Part shown: positions 48,763 to 57,423 of the stretch, piece by piece
Layout: every line of letters starts with the position of its first letter
Position numbering within the stretch: position 1 is the stretch's first letter
Assembly (NCBI RefSeq): GCF_003309065.1
Contig: NZ_POAF01000003.1
Location: 1-64,000 of the forward strand
Direction: 5' to 3'
Length of the DNA stretch: 64,000 bases
DNA from: Glutamicibacter soli
Lineage (GTDB): Bacteria > Actinomycetota > Actinomycetes > Actinomycetales > Micrococcaceae
The notes under the pieces: generated by a model
Database searches by the model: none
What the model saw: the letters and a program-made list of their open reading frames with translations, nothing else
Told to the model about the DNA's origin: nothing
Program-made: the position numbers and the translations under genes

Positions 48763-51498
48763 CTAGCTGTCGGCGGCGAATTCGCGCAGCGCGCGGTTCG
48801 TGAAGACCTGGTAGCCCAGGTCCGGATGGTATCCGTGGATCTCGCGGGTATCGAGCACGTCCATGTAGCGCATGATCTCCATGGTGACGACCTGCCCCGG
48901 CACCAGCACCGGGAAGCCCGGCGGGTACGGCGTGACGAACACCGCGGAAACCACCCGTTGCCCGGCGCCGATGCGCTCCTTGATCTGGGCCGAGGAGAGG
49001 AACTGGGTGGCCGGGTCCTGATACGTCAGGTAGTAGGCGGCGCGCATGTTGCCGCTGCCGCCACCACCGGCGAACTGCGGGGCAAATGAGCTGAAATCGG
49101 GAAGCGGGATCTGTCCCGGCCCCTCCACGGTGCCCATGGCCAGCACGCGGCCGTCGATCCGGCTCTGGCGTTCCAGGCCCTCGGCGATCTTCACCAGCAC
49201 CTCGATCAGGTGCGCCGCGGCCGAACGGGTCGTGCCGATATTGGTCATCAGCAGCACCGAGCTGCGGCTGGTCTTGTTGACCTGGATCGAATGCCCGTCC
49301 ATCAGGTAGGTGTGCTTGAACGTGTCCCCGTCCACTTCGGTCCGGCTGATGTCCAGCGTCAACCGCGACGGGTCGACCACCAGCTCGTCCTGCTGCCAGG
49401 ATTCGTCCCAGACCGCCAGCCCGTCCCGCACCGGATTCACCGTCCGCGTGCAGCGGTATTCCTCCGGGATCAGGTCCGCGGTGTTCAGGATGCGGAAGTA
49501 CTTGCTCAGCAGCTTGTTCCGGCTGACTGCCCTGGCGATCGACTGGGCGAGGTCCACCTGCCGCTGGACCAGCGCGTAGCCTTCAAGTTCCGCCTGCCGG
49601 CGCCCGATATCCAGCGAAGCGAGGATCTGGTAGTTCGGCGAGGTCGAGGTGTGGGTCATGTAGGCTTCGCGGAACGTATTCAGGTTCCTGGCCGCGAAAT
49701 CCTGGTCGTAGATGTGGATCATGGATCCCTGGCGCAGGGAGGTCAGGGTCTTGTGCGTCGATTGGGTTGAATACACCCGCAGGCGGACGGCCTCGGGATC
49801 CGGAATCAGCCGGGTGCGCAACCAGGCTTCGTCGTTGGCTGGATCCTGCGCGGTACCGGGCTCGGGCAGCGCGGCGGCCTGGGCCGCGTAGCGCTCCTGG
49901 TACTCTACGGTCTCCATTTGCGCTTCCATACGGGCCGCGGCGGTCATGCCGGTGCGCTGGCGGTAGACCGGATGGAAGCCGGCGAAGGCGAACCAGGCCT
50001 CGTCCCAGAGGAACACGAGGTCGGGCTTGATGGCGAGGCATTCCTCCATGACCCGGCGCGGATCGTAGATGATGCCGTCGAAGGTGCAGTTGGTCAGCGT
50101 CAGCATCTTGACCTTGTGCAGCAGCCCCTCGCGGCGCAGCTGCAGCAGCCGGCCCTTGATTTCCTGAAGCGGCACCGCGCCGTACATGGAGTGCTCGTTG
50201 AGCGGGTAGGCCTCCAGATAGCTCACGTTCGCCCCGGCCAGCACCAGCGAATAGTGGTGCGACTTGTGGCAGTTGCGGTCCACCAGCACGATGTCCCCCG
50301 GGGCGAGGATCGACTGGTGCACGATCTTGTTCGCGGTCGAGGTCCCGTTGGTGACGAAGTAGGTGCGGTGGCTCCGGAAGGCCCGGGCCGCCAGTTCGTG
50401 GGCCTTCTTGATGGAGCTCTGCGGGTCCAGCAACGAGTCCAGCCCGCCGGAAGTCGCCGAGGTCTCGGCCAGCAGCAGGTTCTTGCCGTAGAAGTCCACC
50501 AGGTCGCGCGCCCACGGCGAATTCTTCACCGAGGCGGCCCGGGAGATCGGCAGCGCGTGGAAGACCCCGCCCGGGCGCTTGGCGTACTTCTGCAGCGCGG
50601 CGAAGAACGGGGTGTCGTAGCGGTCGGTGATCTCGGCGAGGATCGACAGATGCAAATCCATGCGGTCATTGCGCGAGAAAATGCGGCGGAAGCGCCCGGT
50701 GATCTCATGGGCGATGGATTCAAGCGCAACCCCGGCGATCAGGTACACCGGCAGCTCGGGGCGCAGCTTCTCCAGGATCTGTTCCAGGTCCAGCAGCCCC
50801 TGGATCTGGCGCCGGGAGGTGAAGTATCCCGCCATCCGCCCGGCGATGAAGTTCTGCAGCGTGGAACTGAGCCGGCGGCTGGATTCCAGCGAATACCTGG
50901 CCGAAAGCACCACCGACTGGATCGAGGGGTTGATGACGATCGCCGCCAGCGCGTCCTCGACGCTGGGAACCACCACGAAGTTGTAGTGGAACGGATCGGT
51001 GCGCTGGCGCTGCTCGAGGATTTCCTCCTTGAAGCGTTCGATTTCCTCCGCCGGGCCATTGTCCACCAGCAGGATCTCGACCTGCGGAACCGTGCGCGCG
51101 CCGTGCTGCTGGGGGCCGCCATGGGAGGCGCCTCGTTCAGCAGGCTCGGGCGCGGCGCTGTCATGGCCATCGGCATCGAAGTACTGGGTCTGGGTCCGGA
51201 AGGTCTGGTTGGCCTGGTAGACCAGATGCATGGCGTCCTCGTAGTGCCCGTCGGACATCAGGGCGGCCACGCGGTTGAAGTATTCAAGCCCCGGATTGGC
51301 CCAATAGGGTTCGATCGCGGACAGCAGCCCGAGCAGCCGCCCGGCTTCCTGCTCGTTCTCCCGTCGTCCGGCTTCGTCGACCGGGATGGAGGCGATCTCG
51401 CTGAGTACGTAGCCCAGGTGTTCCCACGCGTCTTTGCGTTTTCTCCACGCGCTCTCCGGCGTCGCGATTGCCTGCTTGTTGCTCTTGGCTAACCTCAT
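48763..51498 (-). CDS. PLP-dependent Orn/Lys/Arg-type decarboxylase
   Basis: 911 residues of fold-type I. An N-terminal wing-like receiver-fold region (VEILLVDNGPAEEIERFKEE to about residue 260) precedes the core. The core shows TYFVTNGTSTANKIVHQS (phosphate loop), LVDRNCHKSHHYSL, VFLWDEAWFAF (Asp499) and the PLP Lys583 in STQSTHKTLTSLRQGSMIHI. It decarboxylates a basic amino acid to a diamine; which one cannot be told. Longer than the usual 710-750 residues. The ATG at 51498 (GTG at 51504 possible) has a distant GAGAGGA. It converges on the ATP-grasp operon. Confidence 0.88.
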   Translation of the reverse strand: MRLAKSNKQAIATPESAWRKRKDAWEHLGYVLSEIASIPVDEAGRRENEQEAGRLLGLLSAIEPYWANPGLEYFNRVAALMSDGHYEDAMHLVYQANQTFRTQTQYFDADGHDSAAPEPAERGASHGGPQQHGARTVPQVEILLVDNGPAEEIERFKEEILEQRQRTDPFHYNFVVVPSVEDALAAIVINPSIQSVVLSARYSLESSRRLSSTLQNFIAGRMAGYFTSRRQIQGLLDLEQILEKLRPELPVYLIAGVALESIAHEITGRFRRIFSRNDRMDLHLSILAEITDRYDTPFFAALQKYAKRPGGVFHALPISRAASVKNSPWARDLVDFYGKNLLLAETSATSGGLDSLLDPQSSIKKAHELAARAFRSHRTYFVTNGTSTANKIVHQSILAPGDIVLVDRNCHKSHHYSLVLAGANVSYLEAYPLNEHSMYGAVPLQEIKGRLLQLRREGLLHKVKMLTLTNCTFDGIIYDPRRVMEECLAIKPDLVFLWDEAWFAFAGFHPVYRQRTGMTAAARMEAQMETVEYQERYAAQAAALPEPGTAQDPANDEAWLRTRLIPDPEAVRLRVYSTQSTHKTLTSLRQGSMIHIYDQDFAARNLNTFREAYMTHTSTSPNYQILASLDIGRRQAELEGYALVQRQVDLAQSIARAVSRNKLLSKYFRILNTADLIPEEYRCTRTVNPVRDGLAVWDESWQQDELVVDPSRLTLDISRTEVDGDTFKHTYLMDGHSIQVNKTSRSSVLLMTNIGTTRSAAAHLIEVLVKIAEGLERQSRIDGRVLAMGTVEGPGQIPLPDFSSFAPQFAGGGGSGNMRAAYYLTYQDPATQFLSSAQIKERIGAGQRVVSAVFVTPYPPGFPVLVPGQVVTMEIMRYMDVLDTREIHGYHPDLGYQVFTNRALREFAADS

Positions 51499-51765
51499 CG
51501 TCACGGTTGCCGTTGTCCTCTCAGCTCTGCAGCACGAACCGATGCTCGATCGGTGACGGAAGCGTCCTGCGCTGCCTTCTAATCGAGACAATAGGCGAAA
51601 TCTTGCGCCCTTTTGAGGGCCAGAAGCGCATATGACGGATTATGATCGGCTATCAGCCAAGAATTCTCCTTCCGTTAACCGGCTTCGCGTTCGCCGCAAC
51701 CGGGCTACTGCGCTGGCCCCGCCAACGGGACCTATCGGGTCCTGTCGGCTGCCGGGTGCGTCCGG

Positions 51766-52731
51766 CTACCGTCCGCTGGCCGTGGAGACGAGCCGTCCTC
51801 CGCGCTTGCGGGCACCGAGCACCACCGAGGTGCGCAGCTGTACCATCTGCCCCCAGTCGGTCTGCGCGATGAAGCGGTACAAGTCCTGCTGGGAAGGCAC
51901 CGTCACGTCGACCAGCAATTGCGCGTCCCCGGCGATGGCCGCCAGATAGCGCACCTGCGGCAGCTGGCTCAGGCGCTGGCCCAACTCGTCGATGCGCTCC
52001 GGGGAGACCTGCACCCATAGCAGCGCTTCGACCGGAAGTCCCAGCAAGGCAGGCTCCACCAGCGTGCGGATGCTGATGTGCTCCCCGCGCAGCAGCGCCT
52101 CCACCCGGCGCGATACCGACGATTCCCCGAGTTTCACCTGGCGGGAGATCGCCTCGATGCTCGCCCTGCCGTCGCGGCGCAACGCATCGATGATCGTCAG
52201 GTCCGTTGCGTCCAGCGCCTCGGTCGGATGCCATTCGGTGCGTTCGCCCCCGACCTCCGGCTCCAGCATCCGCAACTGCGCGGTGCTCAGGTTCCCGGCC
52301 CTCCAGCCCCTGATGGTCTTGAAGAATTTCAGGATCGGATACACCTGGATCTGGCTCAGCCCCGGGGTCGCCGGCAGCTGGAGGGTCAGGATGTCTTCCA
52401 GTCCCCCGTCGTAGTGCAGTTCGCTGACCACGTCGCTCTGCCCCGTCACCATATAGGTGAAGCTCGTGTCAGCTCGGGCCGACAGTGCCTCGCTGGCCAC
52501 CGGAACCGTGCCCGGAACGCAGTTCAAGGCCGCGATCACCGCTCCGGCACGATGGCGGATGGCGGCGATGTTCACCTTGCCGTCCTCCAACAACGCGGCC
52601 CCGTGCCGCGCCACCGTGCGTTCTGGCTCGTCCAGGACCTTGGCGATTTTGCGCCAGGTGGCCCGGCCGTCGACCTGGAGGGCCATGACTATGCGTTGCT
52701 CGAGTTCGCCCAACTCCTGAAAATCAACCAT
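51766..52731 (-). CDS. Lrp/AsnC family regulator with two tandem modules
   Basis: 321 residues from the ATG at 52731. There are two HTH domains: LGELEQRIVMALQVDGRATW with KIAKVLDEPERTVARHGAAL, and DLTIIDALRRDGRASIEAI with VKLGESSVSRRVEALLRG. Each is followed by a RAM-like ligand domain (TSFTYMVTGQSDVVSEL; AGDAQLLVDVTVPSQQDLYR). A fused Lrp pair, about twice normal length. It is divergent from the DUF5058 operon across a 9-bp inverted repeat and 267 nt upstream of the decarboxylase on the same strand. Confidence 0.9.
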   Translation of the reverse strand: MVDFQELGELEQRIVMALQVDGRATWRKIAKVLDEPERTVARHGAALLEDGKVNIAAIRHRAGAVIAALNCVPGTVPVASEALSARADTSFTYMVTGQSDVVSELHYDGGLEDILTLQLPATPGLSQIQVYPILKFFKTIRGWRAGNLSTAQLRMLEPEVGGERTEWHPTEALDATDLTIIDALRRDGRASIEAISRQVKLGESSVSRRVEALLRGEHISIRTLVEPALLGLPVEALLWVQVSPERIDELGQRLSQLPQVRYLAAIAGDAQLLVDVTVPSQQDLYRFIAQTDWGQMVQLRTSVVLGARKRGGRLVSTASGR

Positions 52732-52866
52732 GACTTCAACTTTCGGGCTAATCCGACCGGGGCGCAACATTCGTCCGTCGGCTGACCGGCAGATGACGAA
52801 TTCAGTTGCCAATTGCCCTATTGAACGACATCTGGACCCTCGAAATGCGGGAAATCGTCAGACACT

Positions 52867-52891
52867 TGGCAAGAATCCCCATTTCTTGCCA
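52867..52891. promoter_or_regulatory. Inverted repeat TGGCAAGAA-N7-TTCTTGCCA
   Basis: Perfect 9-bp arms in the 240-nt divergent region between the tandem Lrp regulator and the DUF5058 operon. This is the best symmetric site there and the likely operator. Confidence 0.65.
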
Positions 52892-52971
52892 TCGATGGGC
52901 ATGCTCGGTCACCGTTAAAGCTACGAGATCCACCTCACACCGCACCTCGACCTCCCCCGCAAGGAACCACC

Positions 52972-53718
52972 ATGCAAACGCCTTTAGCAGTGGCAGCCGC
53001 CGACCCGAGCTCGACGAACATCTGGGCCATCGCCAACACGCCGTTCCTCTGGATCTGTGTCCTGGGCGTCTTCGCCGTCATCTTCGTCCAGACAGTGCTC
53101 TACGCCAAGGCCGCCACGGCCGCCGCACCGCACATCGAGATGCCGGTCCGCGAGCTGAAGGAGGCGTTCCGCGCTGGCGCGGTGGCCTCCATCGGCCCGT
53201 CGCTGGCAGTGGTGCTGGTCGCCATCGCGCTGCTGGCGCTGTTCGGCACCCCGGCGGTGCTGGTGCGCATCGGCCTGATCGGCTCGGCCGCCGCCGAAAC
53301 CGCCTCGGCCAGCATCGCCGCCGGAACCATGGGCGCCTCGCTGGGCGGGGACAGCTACACCCAGCAGGTCTTCGCCGTCGCGTTCATGGCCATGAGCCTG
53401 TCCGGCGCGATGTGGATGCTTTGCACGCTGATCATGACCCCGCTGCTGAAGAAGGGCGGCAAGTCGCTGGCCAAGCGCAACCCGGCGGTCATGGCCCTGA
53501 TTCCCACCGCCGCGCTGCTCGGCGCGTTCTCCGCGCTGACCATCGCCGAACTGCCGAAATCCAACGTGCACCTGATCCTGGTCGGGATTTCAGCCGCCGC
53601 TATGGGCCTGTGCCTGTACCTGGCCAAGGCCCTGCACCAGAAATGGCTCAAGGAATGGGCGCTGGGAATCTCCATCGTCATCGCCCTCGTATCCGCCTAC
53701 TACCTGCATACCGCCTAA
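52972..53718 (+). CDS. DUF5058 family membrane protein
   Basis: 248 residues with about five membrane segments. Family-like stretches are ANTPFLWICVLGVFAVIFVQ at the start, VASIGPSLAVVLVAIALLAL and FGTPAVLVRIGLIGSAAAET. The function of DUF5058 is unknown; the glycine/alanine-rich helical core looks like a transporter half. AAGGA lies 6 nt before the ATG. The next gene, another membrane protein, starts 9 nt downstream and an M20 amidohydrolase follows, so the three form an operon. Confidence 0.85.
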   Translation: MQTPLAVAAADPSSTNIWAIANTPFLWICVLGVFAVIFVQTVLYAKAATAAAPHIEMPVRELKEAFRAGAVASIGPSLAVVLVAIALLALFGTPAVLVRIGLIGSAAAETASASIAAGTMGASLGGDSYTQQVFAVAFMAMSLSGAMWMLCTLIMTPLLKKGGKSLAKRNPAVMALIPTAALLGAFSALTIAELPKSNVHLILVGISAAAMGLCLYLAKALHQKWLKEWALGISIVIALVSAYYLHTA

Positions 53719-53727
53719 GGATTGACC

Positions 53728-54447
53728 ATGAGCGCAACCTCGCTTTCCGCCAATGCCGCAGCCTCCATGGAGCGCTTCGACCGGCAGACCAGCCGCTACG
53801 GCTCCATCACCATGGCCCTGGGGTTGATCCTCTCGCTGGCCGGCCCGATCTACATCGCGTTCTTCAGCGGCATGGAAGTGACCGCCAGCATGGTCTGGGT
53901 GGCGCTGCTGGCAGTGGCCGCCACCTTCGGGGTGCTGTGGGTAGTCGAGCCGCTGACCTACTTCCCGATCCTCGGTTCCGCCGCCATGTACCAGGCGTTC
54001 ATGATCGGCAACATTTCCAACAAGCTGCTCCCGGCGGCCATCGTGGCCCAGTCTGCCATTGACGCGAAGCCGGGCACCAAGCGCGGCGACCTGGCCGCGG
54101 TGATGGCCATCTGCGGCGCCGCCACCGTGCACCTGACCAGCCTGCTGCTGTTCGTGGGCGTGCTGGGCACCTGGCTGGTGCACAGCATCCCCGTCGAGGT
54201 CATCGAGGTCGCCCGCCTGTACATCCTGCCTTCGCTGATGGGCGCGGTGCTGGTGCAGTGCATCGTCTCCATGAAGGCGCTGCGCCCGACCATCGTCGCG
54301 GTCGTCGCGGCCCTGCTGGTGAACTTCGTGGTGGTCCCGCTGGCCCCGGCCACCGGCGCCTTCGCCACCGCTTTGGTCGTCATCGCCTCCATTGTCTTCT
54401 CCTGGGTGCTGCGCAAGCGCACCACCCAGGCTTCCTCCGAGCACTAG
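53728..54447 (+). CDS. Membrane protein partner of DUF5058
   Basis: 239 residues with about six membrane segments (ITMALGLILSLAGPIYIAFF, MVWVALLAVAATFGVLWVV, VHLTSLLLFVGVLGTWLV and others) and a conserved-looking loop LTYFPILGSAAMYQAFMIGN. No named family recognised. It begins 9 nt after the DUF5058 gene (AAGG 8 nt upstream of the ATG), so the two probably make one transporter with two different subunits. Confidence 0.8.
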   Translation: MSATSLSANAAASMERFDRQTSRYGSITMALGLILSLAGPIYIAFFSGMEVTASMVWVALLAVAATFGVLWVVEPLTYFPILGSAAMYQAFMIGNISNKLLPAAIVAQSAIDAKPGTKRGDLAAVMAICGAATVHLTSLLLFVGVLGTWLVHSIPVEVIEVARLYILPSLMGAVLVQCIVSMKALRPTIVAVVAALLVNFVVVPLAPATGAFATALVVIASIVFSWVLRKRTTQASSEH

Positions 54448-54491
54448 CTGCCTTCCGCGAACCAGCCACTACAAGCAACCAGGACCCCGCC

Positions 54492-55700
54492 ATGAGCCAC
54501 TCCCTCAAACCGACCGCCGACATCCAGGCCGCCGTCCACGCTGACTACCTTCACCTGCACGCAAACCCCGAGTTGTCCATGCAGGAGCACCAGACCGCCG
54601 CCTACATCGAATCGAGGCTGGCCGCGCTGGGCATCGAGCACTTCCGCTGCGGCGGCACCGGGGTGGTCGGCGTGCTGCGCAACGGGCCAGGCCCGGTCAT
54701 CGCCTTCCGCGCCGACTCCGACGGGCTGCCGATCAAGGAAGCCACCGGCGCGGAGTACGCCTCCACCGCGGTAGGCCAGCTCGCTGATGGCACCGAGGTG
54801 CCGCTGATGCACGGCTGCGGGCACGACACCCACGTGGCCAGCGCGCTGGGCGCCGCGGCGGTGCTGGCGCAGGGCACCGAAGGCTGGTCGGGCACCGTGG
54901 TCTTGGTGTTCCAGCCCGGCGAGGAGACCGGCGCCGGGGCGGCGGCCATGCTGGCCGACGGGCTGTGGGACAAGGCCCCGGTGCCCGAGGTGGTGCTGGG
55001 ACAGCACGTTTTCCCCTTCGCCGCAGGCACCATCCACTTAACCCCTGAATCCGCCATGGCGCTGGCCGATTCGCTGGAGATCACGCTGCACGGCACCCAG
55101 GCCCACGGCTCCCAACCGCAGGACTCGATCGACCCGATCGTGCTCGGTGCGCACATCATCACCCGGCTGCAGACCATTACCTCGCGCGAGCTGGATCCGC
55201 GGGACGCCGCGGTGGTCACCTGCGGCTCCTTCCACGCGGGCCTGAAGGAGAACATCATTCCTGACCGGGCGGTGTTCACGCTGAACATCCGCACGCTCAC
55301 CGAGGCGGTGCGCGAGAAGGTGCTGGCGGCGGTGACCCGCATCGTCACCGCGGAGGCGGCCGCCTCCGCCGCGCCACAGCCCGAGATCACCACGCTGTAC
55401 CGCTTCCCGCGCCTGTTCAACGACCCGGAGCAGACCGGCAATGTCGCCACCGCGCTGGCCAGCGAGTTCGGCGAGGACCGGGTCAAGCTGGTGGCCCCGC
55501 TGATGGGCTCCGAGGACTTCGGCGCGCTGGGAGACGCCATCGGGGTGCCGAACGTGTTCTGGATGTTCGGCGGCGCGGATCCGTCGGACCCGGCGCCGGC
55601 TGGCAACCATTCGCCATTCTTCCTGCCCGAGTACCGCGGCGCCTTGGACACCGGCGTACGCGCGGCACTGGCGGGCATCGGGCACTACGTGGGCTGCTAA
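54492..55700 (+). CDS. M20 family amidohydrolase/metallopeptidase
   Basis: 402 residues. Zinc ligands and catalytic residues: AFRADSDGLPIKEATG, MHGCGHDTHVASALG, FQPGEETGAGAAAM (catalytic Glu pair) and the late LMGSEDFG. The dimerisation domain starts near GTQAHGSQPQDSIDPI. This is the M20D group that cleaves N-acyl or indole-acetyl amino acids (hippurate/IAA-amino-acid hydrolase type). AGGA lies 7 nt before the ATG. With the two upstream membrane genes it suggests uptake followed by deacylation. Confidence 0.92.
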   Translation: MSHSLKPTADIQAAVHADYLHLHANPELSMQEHQTAAYIESRLAALGIEHFRCGGTGVVGVLRNGPGPVIAFRADSDGLPIKEATGAEYASTAVGQLADGTEVPLMHGCGHDTHVASALGAAAVLAQGTEGWSGTVVLVFQPGEETGAGAAAMLADGLWDKAPVPEVVLGQHVFPFAAGTIHLTPESAMALADSLEITLHGTQAHGSQPQDSIDPIVLGAHIITRLQTITSRELDPRDAAVVTCGSFHAGLKENIIPDRAVFTLNIRTLTEAVREKVLAAVTRIVTAEAAASAAPQPEITTLYRFPRLFNDPEQTGNVATALASEFGEDRVKLVAPLMGSEDFGALGDAIGVPNVFWMFGGADPSDPAPAGNHSPFFLPEYRGALDTGVRAALAGIGHYVGC

Positions 55701-55706
55701 GGGCGG

Positions 55707-56522
55707 CTACAGGCTGCTGCGCCCCTCCAGGTAGGCGCGCAGCACCTGCAGCACCCCGTGTTCGGTGTTGGCCGGGGCGGTGAAGTTCGCCGCCTGCGCC
55801 ACCTGCGGGTGAGCATTGGCCATGGCGAAGGAATAGCGCGCCCGGCCCATCATCTCCAGGTCGTTCGGGTAGTCTCCGAACACCGCGGTCTGCTCGGCGC
55901 TGATCTGCAGCGACTCCTGCAGCCGGCCCAGGGCCAGGCCCTTGTGCACGCCGTGGTTCATGGCATCCACCCAGTGGCTTCCGGAAACCACGACCTGAAG
56001 CGGGACATCCAGCGCCGCGGCCATCTGCGCGACCTTGCCGGTGCCCACGTTCACCGCCATCTTAATGATGTCATCCTGCACCAGGTGCAGATCCTGGACC
56101 ACTTCCACCGCGCGGTAGTAGGGGGCGATGGCCCGGGCGAAGGCCGCATCGCCGCGCTCCACGTAGGCGGTGCGCCGTCCGCACAGCACCAGTCCCGCGT
56201 CCAGCTCCCGCTGGCCGCGTACCGCGTCGACGACCGCCGCCACCGGCTGGGGGTCGATGATGTTCGAATACACCTCGGTCTGCCCGCGCATCACCACGGT
56301 GCCGTTCTCCGCGATGATCGGGATCACGCCCAGCCGGGCGAACTGCTCGCTGAGGGTCGCGTACTGGCGGCCCGAGGCGGGTACGAAATGCACTCCGCGC
56401 TCCTGCAGGTCGGCAATGACCTGCCAGGCCTCGTCGGGGATCATCCCTGCCCCGTCCAGGAAGGTGCCGTCCATGTCGACGGCGACGAGCTTGAGGCGGG
56501 CGGCGGGGTCAATGGTATGCAT
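55707..56522 (-). CDS. HAD-IIB (Cof-type) phosphatase
   Basis: 271 residues. HAD motif I is VAVDMDGTFLD, motif II FVPASGRQYATL, motif III DDIIKMAVNVGTG and motif IV FGDYPNDLEMM. Cof-type enzymes dephosphorylate sugar phosphates and cofactors in the cytoplasm. It starts 28 nt after the glucokinase gene with AGGA in front, so they share an operon. Confidence 0.92.
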   Translation of the reverse strand: MHTIDPAARLKLVAVDMDGTFLDGAGMIPDEAWQVIADLQERGVHFVPASGRQYATLSEQFARLGVIPIIAENGTVVMRGQTEVYSNIIDPQPVAAVVDAVRGQRELDAGLVLCGRRTAYVERGDAAFARAIAPYYRAVEVVQDLHLVQDDIIKMAVNVGTGKVAQMAAALDVPLQVVVSGSHWVDAMNHGVHKGLALGRLQESLQISAEQTAVFGDYPNDLEMMGRARYSFAMANAHPQVAQAANFTAPANTEHGVLQVLRAYLEGRSSL

Positions 56523-56550
56523 CGGTTCCTATTTCGGTGGCGGGTGGCCG

Positions 56551-57345
56551 CTAGTGGTTCATCGCCCGGTGCGCGGCTCCAAGCACTCCGGCGGCGTTGT
56601 TGTACTGCGCCGGCACGATGCGTGCGCGCAGTTTCAGCTGCGGCATGAATTTCTCGTGGTCCGCCGAGACCGCCCCGCCGATCACGATCAGGTCGGGGCT
56701 GCACAGGAATTCCACGTGGGCCAGGTAGCGCTGCAGGCGCTGGACGTACTGCTCCCAGCTCAGGTTCTCCTCGCGGATCACCCGGGCCGCGGCGCGGGAT
56801 TCGGCATCCGCCCCGTCGATTTCCAGGTGGCCGAATTCGACGTTGGGGAACAGCAGCCCGTCGCGGAAGAACGCCGAGCCGATGCCGGTGCCCAGGGTCA
56901 GCACCAGGGTGCTGCCGGCGCGCGGCCTCCCGTCGAGGCTGCCTGCGCCGGCGAAGACCTCGGCCATGCCGGCGGCGTCCGCGTCGTTCAACACGCTCAC
57001 CTCGCGGCCCAGCACGCCGCCGATCAGGGCGACCGCATCCAGCCCGATCCATGCGCTGTCGATGTTCGCTGCGGAGTGCACCACCCCGCCGATCACGATG
57101 CCCGGCACCGTGACGCCCACCGGCACGCCGGCCAGGTCGCTGCCTGCCTGCTCCTGCAGGCCGGTCACGATGTCCGCCATCGCCTGGGCGACGGCGTCCG
57201 GATGCGCGCCGGCAGGGGTGGGCGCGTGGCTGAAGGTGCTCTCGACGAGTTTTCCTTCAGAGTCCACCATGCCGTACTTGATGGACGAGCCGCCCATATC
57301 CAGGCCGATGGCTGCATAGGGCGAGGCCGAGGCGGAAGCTGGCAT
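56551..57345 (-). CDS. ppgK: Polyphosphate glucokinase (ROK family)
   Basis: 264 residues. The ATP/polyphosphate loop is AIGLDMGGSSIKYGMVD, with LTLGTGIGSAFF and the EFGHLEIDGADAESRAA plus EFLCSPDLIVIGGAVSADHE segments that match actinobacterial PpgK rather than glucose ROK kinases with a zinc Cys cluster (none here). It phosphorylates glucose using polyphosphate or ATP. The ATG at 57345 has GGAG 5 nt upstream. A ROK repressor is encoded just upstream on the same strand. Confidence 0.88.
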   Translation of the reverse strand: MPASASASPYAAIGLDMGGSSIKYGMVDSEGKLVESTFSHAPTPAGAHPDAVAQAMADIVTGLQEQAGSDLAGVPVGVTVPGIVIGGVVHSAANIDSAWIGLDAVALIGGVLGREVSVLNDADAAGMAEVFAGAGSLDGRPRAGSTLVLTLGTGIGSAFFRDGLLFPNVEFGHLEIDGADAESRAAARVIREENLSWEQYVQRLQRYLAHVEFLCSPDLIVIGGAVSADHEKFMPQLKLRARIVPAQYNNAAGVLGAAHRAMNH

Positions 57346-57377
57346 AAGAACTCCATTCAAAATATTAAGGACTCTTT

Positions 57378-57406
57378 ACAATATCTAGCGCCCGGCCTGC
57401 GGTCAA
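57378..57406 (-). promoter_or_regulatory. Promoter of ppgK
   Basis: On the minus strand TTGACC (57406-57401), a 17-nt spacer and TATTGT (57383-57378). AT-rich sequence with partial symmetry (AATATT ... AATAT) covers the -10 and could bind the ROK repressor encoded next door. Confidence 0.55.
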
Positions 57407-57423
57407 TGGTGCGACGTGGCGGC

